Under the pieces are notes generated by a model. It worked only from the letters and a program-made list of their open reading frames with translations. It was not told the origin of the DNA and did no database searches. 64,000 nucleotides of DNA. Origin: Mimachlamys varia. Its lineage: Eukaryota > Mollusca > Bivalvia > Pectinida > Pectinidae. Made by a program: the position numbers and the translations under genes. The stretch lies in contig OX392527.1 in the NCBI GenBank assembly GCA_947623455.1, positions 31,674,201-31,738,200 on the forward strand, written 5' to 3'. Of this stretch, positions 49,608 to 62,100 are shown one piece after another; the stretch's first letter is position 1; every line of letters begins with the position of its first letter.

Positions 49608-49830
49608 GAGGCACGTTGGTCTAGTGATAGGACGCCGGGTTAGTGATTTAGTGTAATGAAGTCCCGGAACTGGTGTTGTTCCTTAAGCAATTTACTCTGC
49701 GTGTTCAAGTCTACTCAGCTGTAACTGAGTAAGTGGTTGGGTAGTGCTAGAATTTGTAGAATATGAGCGCCGAAATGGCAGCACCGGTTGTATGCTCCCC
49801 AGTGAGTTGAGAACGATATTGGCTTGTTGC
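49608..49830 (+). mobile_element. tRNA-derived SINE candidate
   Basis: The start has an A-box-like TGGTCTAGTGATAGG followed by a diverged B-box region (GTGTTCAAGTC). The middle carries CTCAGCTGTAACTGAGTAAG, like the central domain of many marine invertebrate SINEs. The 3' end and target duplication are unclear. Confidence 0.5.
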
Positions 49831-49839
49831 TAAGGCCCT

Positions 49840-52800
49840 ATAACCACGGATAATAATTTGTGAACTGCTTCGATACGGCTTTTCAGGTCGTGATAAAGCA
49901 GTATGTAAGAACCTTGAATTATTATTAATATATAAATGTTTATCACATCGAAACAAATGTTATATCCTCAATTTGATAACTACATCATGTTGCCAATGCC
50001 GGAAGTTGTTTATTTTGTCCTTTCATTTTGTTAGTTTCTTTACTGTGATACTCGTATGCCTTTTGAGTTCACATCTTTATAGGAAAAGGTTGGAAATTGG
50101 CCTTATTGTAGAACACCATATCTGACATCTCAAGGTCGCATTTAATCCCATCAAAGCTATCCAGGGAAAGTCAGTGGATAACTGAAGATTAAAGATGTAT
50201 CTTTCCATATAAAATGCATATAAAAAAGCATTAGGCTTTAAATGGAATTTTCATGAAACGATTAGCCTCACCTTTTCCCGGTTTCACTGCATTCACTTCA
50301 AGTGCTACTTAGATGCACATACTCATCAAGTTACCCACACTGTATCCATTACACTCGCCTTCATCCTTCTTCCAACATCAATATGAAGCTATGTGGAAAG
50401 ATTGAGAGCAATGATGCGAAACAAGCCTATGTAATCCTGTTGTTCTAAGGCCATCATAAGTACATTGTTTTCAAACTGCAATCGAATTAATGTGTCTACA
50501 CTAATACTTGTTTACTTACTACTAATTACTTAGTTTATCGTAAGTTAATATTAAAATCAATAGGACACCCCTCCATTAGAATCAACACTAATGCCACGTA
50601 TCGGATAGCTCAGATATCTGCTGACCTACTAATCAATCTCGAGAGATTGTTCCGTCAACACTTACTGATGTATCACTTAACTAAGCTATCGGTACTATCG
50701 ACCAGTCTGCGAACTACAGTACATCTGTAACTAAGTCATAAACAAAGCGTAGTTGAATCTAGCCATTTCGGTACAATAACTTTACTATTCTACATATGCC
50801 TAACAGCGCAGACGAAATGACCGATTTGTCATTTACCAGCTCGTACACAACACTTGTTGTTTGCATATGCTGTTGGTTATTAGTCTGATGAAGGTGACAG
50901 GGTACATATAGTACTAGTCATCGAAACGTCACGTAAAAACATATTTTGTTTGTTTACAATAATCTTTACACAAATCATATTTTCCAACCTGAAGAAAAAG
51001 TTAACAAATGCAGCACATCGTCTCTTCGACTGATTTGAACATACTATCCTTATACGCCTTTGATAACAGCAGTGTTTGGTCTCCATTCAAATAAAATTCG
51101 TGAGAGTATTTGAGAGTATTAGAAGTTTACAAATCCTCAGGAGAGCTTACTTTGTCTAATTTGTGTTACGAAACACAATTTTGTCTTGTTGTGATGTCAT
51201 CGTTGGAGTAATGTCATCTTTGCCCCGATTACATATCAACGAGATGTTAATTATAAAACGTGAGATGTCAATTATAAAACGTGAGATGTAAATTATAAAT
51301 TGTGAGTTAAAGCACTCACACATATACCGTGTGGTAATCCTCTCTTTCAAAAGTAAATATTCCTCATTTATGATTTTGTTGACATGTTTTTCCTCATCCA
51401 TGTTCGAACGGTAGTAAGGCAAATTAGATTTCCGACTTTTTGAACTCTACTAGAATTATTCAACTTTAAAGACACATTGTAGTAGACTTTGCTTGTACAT
51501 TGTACATTTTTCAGTGTTTTAGTACCTGGTTCAAAAGAAATACACTTGACCTAATATGCAATACCATACTTACCATATTTGCTCTAGCTGTATTTTTTTT
51601 TAAATTAAAGGTTTTCGGCCACATGTCCCCCTGTTTAAACAGATTTATTTTACCCTTAGCGCCACAATTGCTTATTACTATTACCATTATTATTTGCTTA
51701 ACGGCCCATCAGCACAAAAAAAGTAATTAAAGCAAAACATAGAATAAATCATATTAAAAATGAAGAAGCGAAAAGATGAAAAATGTGTTAACATTAATAT
51801 TTAAAAAGTGGCTAAGATGAATTTTATTCTTTGGAACAAACTAACAGCCTTTAAGCCTATAAATTGGGATTAATCCTCACGTTCACCACAATTGAGTTAT
51901 AGAAAAATCAAACAGATATATTTCAACATATGTTACATTGTATTAATGCAATAAAAAAGATACAATTCCCTATGTAAATGTTACGTTCAGCTTTGCTATA
52001 TACAGGCTAAACATTTGTTATCGATAATTTCCATAGATTTCATTCTTGTTGATTTACACTGATAAAGCTGTTTCCATACTGGATACCAATTGGTGACCTA
52101 ATTTGATATTCCGCAGCGCTATTGTCCTTTAGGAATGGCAAATGATGTATTGACTATTTTTGTCAGTTTGGAAAACATTATCTGTCAACTTTGTTGAATT
52201 GGTAGGAGAATGATGAACAAAAGATTGAATATTGTGTTTCGCATCCTTCAGAAAACTATGTTGTTTTGTATCAAGGGATAGATTTCTATTCATATTTCTA
52301 TCGTTTGTGGTATGTTTTGGAGAGATGAACACAAATGTTGTTGCATATTATTTATTGATTTAAAGATTTTTGTGGTACATGAGATCAAGACGTAAAACAT
52401 CAGAAAAGAAAAAGTGATGACATTTAACAATTAGTAAAGTTATTGCAAATCATTCATTTCATCATATTTTATTGTAAACACAATCGGATCGAACAGCAGG
52501 CTAGGCCTTTATAAGTTCTCTCCTTAAAGGTTGACATGACAAATACAGGACATTGATGAAACAATTAATTTGAAAATATTGATGCAATTAATATAATATA
52601 ATACATGTAGCATAACTATTAGCATTTGCTCAGTCTGTTTAACAGTTTAGCAAATCATTCAAGGAATGAGGCATTGTATTGTGTATTCGCATAGGTCTAT
52701 CTGATGAACTTTTAACTTTATATGCATGTGGTGAGCGTGTGACTCTTGTAGCAATGTTATTAGAAATCATGTTGGTGAAAAATTGCTATTTAAGTAACAG

Positions 52801-53880
52801 TTTTTCGCCAATATGTTTTTAGTTGTGTGTAAATTTCTCTTTATGACAGGCCGATATCGGCTATCGTATATTTGAGATATACATATATATATATACAATT
52901 TAATATTTTCCTAATAACGATAGACACCACTTCTTTACAAAGTCCTTGTTAACAGACAAAATATCAACAGCAACACAATAATACTCCAATCGGTAAGCAT
53001 ACATACAGTGTGAAGATAAATTCTAGTAATCCCCTATTTAAACAAAGCTAACTATCAAAATATGGATCATTTACAAAACTGACCTAGTAACAATATACCA
53101 CATGTTTAGGTATCTGACGGCTTTAATTTACATTTAATGTTCAAATAGCACCTGCTTCGTAGCATCTCCTTAAACAAACAAATATATCTGTATTGATCTG
53201 TTTTTCTGATAGATGTTCTCTTTTTATATAAAATTCCTTCTTTGTGACTGTGTCACATATCATGCTGTGTAATATCCATATGTGGACTAGATCCAGATTC
53301 CCTGCCAGCTTGATAAATCTGTCTGCACTGTTCTTATCATTTCTTTACTTTACACATCCATGAAACTCGGACTTGATCTTGAATTGGACGACATCGTCCT
53401 TACGTTGATATAAAAAAAACCAATTACAAACCCATTACATTACTCCTGTTAGTCATTACAAAAGCCATTTTGTTTTCTCTCAGACAAGGACAAAAACCTT
53501 ACCAATACATACCAAGGCATAATCGGATTTTTCTACGTATACCCTTTGAGATAATCACTGTTGCTCTGAAACTACATTTTTCACCCTTCCTCAATACATA
53601 TTCGGGTGAAAAAATAACATAGATCAGGCAGATTCTTCAAATGCAAGGTGATATTGATCAAATGGATGTCTTCGTACTGACAAAAAATCACGAAATAAAT
53701 AAAAACCCGAATTATTGGATCGAATGGCATGACTTGGATAGCTGATAATAATAGACTGAAAAAATAAGGTCAGTGACATTCAGCTTTCCAAAGATCAATG
53801 AGAGCTCTTGTTTATAGGTGACAGACTACATATAATGTACAAATTACATATCGTACTAATAGGTAACTTAGTACATACTT
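49840..53880. other. AT-rich non-coding stretch
   Basis: About 4 kb without a supported gene. A short 21-bp repeat (GTGAGATGTCAATTATAAAA, three to four copies) lies at 51236-51310, a (TA)n run at 52880-52896, and a stem-loop motif at 50885. Confidence 0.45.
50885..50930 (+). other. Dispersed stem-loop motif with hammerhead-like core
   Basis: CTGATGA is followed by the stem GGTGAC/GTCATC, an inner GTAC/GTAC stem, then GAAAC and GTC. The flank matches 2041-2050. The core order matches hammerhead helix II, but position 10.1 is A and helix III is not visible. Confidence 0.4.
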
Positions 53881-53905
53881 ATTGTACTTATAGAAAACAA
53901 ACTTT

Positions 53906-54106
53906 CTTAATAATCGGTGCCGAAACCAAACCGTACTAATTGGTGACATGGTAAATATCGTACGAATAGGCGACATGATAAATATCGTACTAATAGGCGT
54001 CGTGGTAAATTCGTACTAATAGGCGACATGGTAAATATCGTATTAATAGGTGACATGGTAAAAGTCGTACTTACAGGTGTCATGGTAAATATCGTACTAA
54101 ATGACA
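53906..54106 (+). repeat. 27-bp tandem repeat, about seven units
   Basis: The unit is built from CGTACTAATAGGCGACATGG and TAAATAT, with several diverged copies. It runs directly into a Penelope-like reverse transcriptase relic. A half-unit at about 53851 suggests the array once began earlier. Confidence 0.85.
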
Positions 54107-54850
54107 TGATACATCGACGATGTGTTGTCTAAAAACAATGAGAAATTTGCTTACCTAGTCGATCGTATATATATCGTATCACTGAACTAGAGATTAAAGA
54201 CACAACATACTCTCCTACATCAGCTTCATATCTCGATCTTTAATTTACTTAAACTATGACCAACACCGGCTGCTTAATACTGAGTAATATGATAAACGTA
54301 TCGATTTCGATTTTCCTGTCGCGAACTTTCCCTTTCTTGATAGTATCATCCCTGCTTCTCCATCATATGATGTTTATATGTCGCAGTTGATTTGTTATTA
54401 TAGGGTTTGCTCAGCATATCGAGATTTCCTTGATATATGTTTTGCTGACGAACAAACTTACGGCACAGGAAATCGAGAGATGCAGGTGGATGAAGACTAC
54501 GGGCAAGTTTCATGGTCGCTATCATGATCTCATCCAGAATATTCTTTGTGTGAAATGAAGATTTACGTTTTCGAGTTTGCTTATAAGTGTGCTTACTTCA
54601 TGTGATTGACAATGATGACTCAGTTCTCATTTTAAGGATTGAGCCTTACTTGTAACCAAGATTAACTTGTCGGATGTCGTCGATGAAGCAGAAGACGCTG
54701 ACTCTTCCGGAACATCTGGTCTTATTCTTTTGTACTTTTACGAGGGTATCCATGTAAATCTTTCCTTTGTTCATATTTCGCCTCTAGTTTAATCGAATTG
54801 AATTCGGATTATCGATTTGCTGACGCTTTGGTATTCTCTGATCTTTTTAA
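54107..54850 (+). mobile_element. Penelope-like element fragment (RT core to tail)
   Basis: It starts exactly at the catalytic block (ACATCGACGATGTGTTGTC) and covers the rest of the reverse transcriptase, with frameshifts and stops, and the tail to GGTATTCTCTGATC. Its 5' edge is the end of the 27-bp array. Confidence 0.75.
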
Positions 54851-54859
54851 CATATCATA

Positions 54860-56190
54860 TTAATATGTGACCGTGTATTTATTTCATTTTTGGGTGGCAG
54901 TTTATGTATATTGCATTAAATGGTGACAGATTATATTTTGTACTTATAAGTAAAAGAGTATATATCTTAGGTCTAAGGCAAAACTCGCTCATCGTACTAG
55001 GAAGCTTGACATTGGTCAGGTACCATCAATCAAGTCCCTATTATCCTAAAAATAGCTTATTCAACGTATTTCTGCTGATGTGATACCAGGACTGTACATT
55101 TGCACACTTCTGTTTGGTTCTAGCTATACTGGAATAATGAAACTAAAGCAATCAATTTATGTCTATATCACTGTTAGCAAAACAACAATACTGCGTTAAA
55201 GAAAGTAAAGGTAACATCACCCAACTGTAATGTTGAAATAAAGATCTAGAATTTTTTAATGATAAGGGTTTAAGCTATTTAACGTTGTTTAAGCCACTAA
55301 TAACTATACTTCTGTTAAATTATTTGATGTGTGTGGTGCTGAACATGCGTGTAATCGTTTTGTTTCTACGGTACAGAAAAACAGATATCGACCGAAAACA
55401 AAGTGATTATCTCCAGGGTTCGCCATCATTCGAGTCATTTTATTGATATGTATAGTTATTTGTCCATATGGTATCTCATAAAGATTATCTAATACCATAT
55501 CATCATTTTTGGATATGTTTATGCAGACTCAACAACAATATTGAATTTAATTATTCGTACTACATCTTTCTCAGTATATTTCATTTTAGCTTCTTTTGTA
55601 TTGTGATTTTCACAAAGTATGCTTAAAGATAGCTCACATTACTTCATTTATATAGTCGGCCACATTTATTGAAAAATGAGTGAAGAAAGACAGTTTTTTT
55701 TATGGTGTATGGTAGTGTATATAAAAAAATCCACGGACGGAACATTTTGAGAAGATGTTGCTAAAGATTGATTCATATCTCTTAAATGTTGCTCAATAAG
55801 AATGGCGTCTTTCTCATTTACCGATTCTTGAAATATTGAAATTCCGCTTGAACATAACAATATAGAAGTGAATAACATAAACATGCTGAATGTGGCGGTA
55901 TTCTAAGGACGTCTATATTCATTGTTTGCAGTGTTGCTTATAATTAATTGAAAATATTTGGTGCAATTGGTTCATATACAGACTAACTACAGAAAATGAT
56001 AGATGCGATAAATATCGAAAGCAAGATGGTATGATAGCTCGAACAGGTTTTTAGTGCAAAATATTACTGATGTTAATGGAATAAATCCCCTTGTTGGCAA
56101 ATTCAACGTTCATAAAACGTCGATTCGTTAGAGCATCATGGTTGCCCGTTCGAACAGGCTTAAGTAATTGAATTTCTGCCAAATCATTGA
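54860..56190. other. AT-rich non-coding stretch
   Basis: A weak tRNA-like box pair (GTTAGAGCATC and CCGTTCGAACAGG) lies at 56126-56160, just before the satellite. No gene is supported. Confidence 0.4.
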
Positions 56191-56194
56191 AAAC

Positions 56195-59100
56195 CCTATT
56201 AACCTATGGTGACACATATATTCTTCTATACCATCCCGTTATAGTGACACATAGCTTTTCTAGAACATTCAATTATGGTGACACATAGTTCTTCGTGGTA
56301 ATTTCCGATAACGAGGACTCGTGGTTAACCTGCATCATCCCAATTTGGGGACACGTGGTTACCCTCTAACATCCCATTATGAGGACACGTGGTAACCCTG
56401 TAACATCCCATTATGGGGACATGTGGTTACCCTGTAACATCCCATTAAGAGGACACGTGGAAACCCTGTAACATCCCATTATGGGGACACGTGGTAACCC
56501 TGTAACATCCCATTATGGGGACACGTGGTTACCCTGTAAAATTATATTATGGGGACACCAGGTTACCCTGTAACATCCCATTATGGGGACATGTGGTTAC
56601 CCTGTAACATTATATTATGGGGACACGTGGTTACCCTGAAACATCCCATTATGGGGACACGTGGATAACCTGCAGCATCCCATTATGGGGACAAGTGGTA
56701 ACCCTGTAACATCCCATTATGGGGACACGTGGTTACCCTGTAACATTACATTATGGGGACACCAGGTTACCCTGTAACATCCCATTATGGGGACACGTGG
56801 TTACCCTCTAACATCCAATTATGGGGACACGTGGTTACCCTGTAAAATTATATTATGGGGACACCAGGTTACCCTGTAACATCCCATTATGGGGACACGT
56901 TGTTACCCTGTAACATTATATTATGGGGACACCAGGTTACCCTGTAACATACCATTATGGGGACACGTGGTTACCTTGTAACATCCCATTATGGGGACAC
57001 GTGGTTACCCTGTAACATCCCATTATGGGGAAAAGTGGTTACCCTGTAACATCCCATTATGGGGACACCAGGTTACCCTGTAACATACCATTATGGGGAA
57101 ACGTGGTTACCCTGTAACATCCCATTATGGGGACACGTGGTTACCCTGTAACATCCCATTATGGGGACACGTGGTTACCCTGAAACATCCAATTATGAGG
57201 ACACGTGGTCACCCTGTAACATTATATTATGGGGATTCGTGGTTACCCTGTATAATTATATTATATGGACACCAGGTTACCCTGTACCATCCCATTAGGG
57301 GGACACGTGGTTACCCTGTAACATCCCATTATGGGGACACGTGGTTACCCTGTAACATCCCATTATGGGGACTCGTGGTTACCCTGTAACATTATATTAT
57401 GTGGACACTAGGTTACCCTGTAACATCCCTTTATGGGGACACGTGGTTACCCTGTAACATCCCATTATGGGGACACGTGGTAACCCTGTAACATCCCGTT
57501 ATGGGGACACGTGGTTACCCTGTAACATTATATTATGGGGACACGTGGTAACCCTGTAACATTCCATTATGGGGACACGTGGTTACCCTGTAACATCCCA
57601 TTATGGGGACTCGTGGTTACCCTGTAACATTATAGTATGTGGACACTAGGTTACCCTGTAACATCCCATTATGGGGACACGTGGTTACCCTGTAACATCC
57701 CATTATGGGGACACGTGGTAACCTTGTAACATCCCATTATTGGGACACGTGGTTACCCTGAAACATCCAATTATGGGGACACGTGGTTACCCTGTAACAT
57801 CCCATTATGGGGACACGTGGTTACCCTGTAACATCCCATTATGGGGACACGTGGTTACCCTGTAAAATTATATTATGGGGACACCAGGTTACCCTGTAAC
57901 ATCCCATTATGGGGACATGTGGTTACCCTGTAACATTATATTATGGGGACACGTGGTTACCCTGAAACATCCCATTATGGGGATACGTGGATAACCTGCA
58001 GCATCCCATTATGGGGACAAGTGGTAACCCTGTAACATCCCATTATGGGGACACGTGGTTACCCTGTAACATTATATTATGGGGACACCAGGTTACCCTG
58101 TAACATCCCATTATGGGGACACGTGGTTACCCTCTAACATCCAATTATGGGGACACGTGGTTACCCTGTAAAATTATATTATGGGGACACCAGGTTACCC
58201 TGTAACATCCCATTATGGGGACACGTGGTTACCCTGTAACATTATATTATGGGGACACCAGGTTACCCTGTAACATACCATTATGGGGACACGTGGTTAC
58301 CCTGTAACATCCCATTATGGGGACACGTGGTTACCCTGTAACATCCCATTATGTGGACAAGTGGTTACCCTGTAACATTATATTATGGGGACACCAGGTT
58401 ACCCTGAAACATACCATTATGGGGACACGTGGTTACCCTGTAACATCCCATTATGGGGACACGTGGTTACCCTGTAACATCCCATTATGGGGACACGTGG
58501 TTACCCTGAAACATCCAATTATGAGGACACGTGGTCACCCTGTAACATTATATTATGGGGATTCGTGGTTACCCTGTATAATTATATTATATGGACACCA
58601 GGTTACCCTGTACCATCCCATTATGGGGACACGTGGTTACCCTGTAACATCCCATTATGGGGACACGTGGTTACCCTGTAACATCCCATTATGGGGACTC
58701 GTGGTTACCCTGTAACATTATATTATGTGGACACTAGGTTACCCTGTAACATCCCGTTATGGGGACACGTGGTTACCCTGTAACATCCCATTATGGGGAC
58801 ACGTGGTTACCCTGTAACATCCCGTTATGGGGACACGTGGTTACCCTGTAACATTATATTATGGGGACACGTGGTAACCCTGTAACATCCCATTATGGGG
58901 ACACGTGGTTACCCTGTAACATCCCATTATGGGGACTCGTGGTTACCCTGTAACATTATAGTATGTGGACACTAGGTTACCCTGTAACATCCCATTATGG
59001 GGACACGTGGTTACCCTGTAACATCCCATTATGGGGACACGTGGTCACCCTGTAACATCCCATTATTGGGACACGTGGTTACCCTGAAACATCCAATTAT

Positions 59101-62100
59101 GGGGACACGTGGTTACCCTGTAACATCCCATTATGGGGACACGTGGTAACCCTGTAACATCACATTATGGGGACTCGTGGTTACCCTGTAACATTATACT
59201 ATGTGGACACTAGGTTACCCTGTAACATCCCTTTATGGGGACACGTGGTTACCCTGTAACATCCCATTATGGGGACACGTGGTTACCCTGTAATATTATA
59301 TTATGTGGACAACAGGTTACCATGTAACATCCCATTATGGGGACAAGTGGATAACCTGCAGCACCCCATTATGGGGACACGTGGTTACCCTGTAACATTA
59401 TATTATGAGGACACGTGGTTACCCTGTAACATCCCATTATGGGAACACGTGGTTACCCTGTAACATCCCATTATGGGGACACGTGGTTACCCTGTAACAT
59501 CCAATTATGGGGACACGTGGTTACCCTGTAACATCCCATTATGGGGACAAGTGGTCACCCTGTAACATCCCATTATGGGGACACGTGGTAACCCTGTAAC
59601 GTCCCATTATGGGGACACGTGGTTACCCTGTAACATCCCATTATGGGGACACGTGGTCACCCTGTAACATCCCATTATGGGGACACGTGGTTACCCTGTA
59701 ACATTCCATTATGGGGACACGTGGTTACCCTGTAACGTCACATTATGGGGACACGTGGTAACCCTGTTACATCCCCTTATTGGGACACGTGGTACCCCTG
59801 TAACGTCCCATTATGGGGACACGTGGTAACCCTGTAACATCCCATTATGGGGACACGTGATTACCATGAAACATCCAATTATGGGGACACGTGGTTACCC
59901 TGTAACATCCCATTATCGGGACACGTGGTAACCCTGTAACATCGCATTATGGGGACACGTGGTAACCCTGTAACATCCCATTATGGGGACACTTGGTTAC
60001 CCTGTAAAATTATATTATGGGGACACCAGGTTATCCTGTAACATCCCATTATGGGGACACGTGGTTATCCTGTAACATTATATTATGGGGACACGTGGTT
60101 ACCCTGTAAAATTATATTATGGGGACACCAGGTTATCCTGTAACATCCAATTATGGGGACACGTGGTTACCCTGTAACATCCCATTATGGTGACATGTGG
60201 TAACCCTGTAACATCCCATTATGGGGACACGTGGTAACCCTGTAACATTATATTATGTGGACACTAGGTTACCCTGTAACATCCCTTTATGGGGACACGT
60301 GGTAACCCTGTAACATTATATTATGGGGACACGTAGTAACCCTGTATCATCCCATTATGGGGACACGTGGTAACCCTGTAACATCCTATTATTGGGACAC
60401 GTGAGTACCCTGTAAAATTTTATCATGGAGACACCAGGTTACCCTGTAACATACCATTATGAGGACTCGTGGTAACCCTGTAACATCCAATTATGGGAAC
60501 ACGTGGTTACCCTGTAACATTATGTTATGTGGACAACAGGTTACCCTGTAACATCCCATTATGGGGACACGTGGATAACCTGCAGCATCCCATTATGGGG
60601 ACACGTGGATAACCTGCAGCATCCCATTATGGGGACACGTGGTTACCCTGTAACATCCAATTATGAGGACACGTGGTTACCCTGTAACATCCCATTATGG
60701 GGACACGTGGTTACCCTGTAACATCCCATTATGGGGACACGTGGTTACCCTGTGACATCCAATTATGGGGACACGTGGTTACCCTGTAACATCCCATTAT
60801 GGGGACACGTGGTTACCCTGTAACATCCCATTATGGGGACACGTGGTAACCCTGTAACATCCCATTATGGGGACACGTGGTAACCCTGAAACATCCAATT
60901 ATTGGGACACGTGGTTACCCTGTAACATCCCATTATGGCGACATGTGGTAACCCTGTAACATCCCATTATGGGGACACGTTGTTACCCTGTAACATCCCA
61001 TTATGGGGACAAGTTGTTACCCTGTATCATCCCATTATGGGGACACGTGGTTACCCTGTAACATCACATTATGGGGACTCGTGGTTACCCTGTAACATTA
61101 TATTATGTGGACACTAGGTTACCCTGTAACATCCCTTTATGGGGACACGTGGTTACCCTGTAACATCCCATTATGGGGACTCGTGGTTACCCTGTAACAT
61201 TATATTATGTGGACACTAGGTTACCCTGTAACATCCCATTATGGGGACACGTGGATAACCTGCAGCATCCCATTATGGGGACACGTGGTTATCCTGTAAC
61301 ATCCAATTATGAGGACACCAGGTTACCCTATAACATCCCATTATGGGAACACGTGGTTACCCTGTATCATCCCATTATGGGGACACGTGGTTACCCTGTA
61401 ACATCCCATTATGGGAACACGTGGTTACCCTGTAACATCCCATTATGGGGACACGTAGTCACCCTGTAACATCCCATTATGGGGACACGTGGTAACCCTG
61501 TAACATCCCATTATGGGGACACGTGGTTACCCTGAAACATCCCATTATGGGGACACGTTGTAACCCTGTAACATCCCATTATGGGAACACGTGGTTACCC
61601 TGTAACATCCCATTATGGGGAAAAGTTGTTACCCTTTAACATCCCATTATGGGGACACGTTGTTACCCTGTAACATCCAATTATGGGGACACGTGGTTAC
61701 CCTGTAACATCCCATTATGGTGACACGTGGTAACCCTGTAATATCCAATTATGGGGACACGTGGTTACCCTGTAACGTCCCATTATAGGGACAAGTTGTT
61801 ACCCTGTAAAATCCCATCATGGGGACACGTGGTTACCCTGAAACATCCAATTAGGGGACACGTGGTTACCCTGAAACATCCAATTATAGGGACACGTGGT
61901 AACCCTGTAACGTCACATTATGGGGACACGTGGTAACCCTGTAACATCCCATTATGGGGACACGTGGTACCCCTGTAACGTCCCATTATGGGGACAAGTG
62001 GTAACCCTGTAACATCCCATTATGGGGACACGTGATTACCATGAAACATCCAATTATGGGGACACGTGGTTACCCTGTAACGTCCCATTATGGGGACACG

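Noticed and set aside
58317..58715. Repeated 34-residue open frames across the satellite at 57-64 kb
   Set aside because: Three 34-bp units make 102 bp in frame; frames stop wherever a variant unit occurs. This is a satellite by-product.
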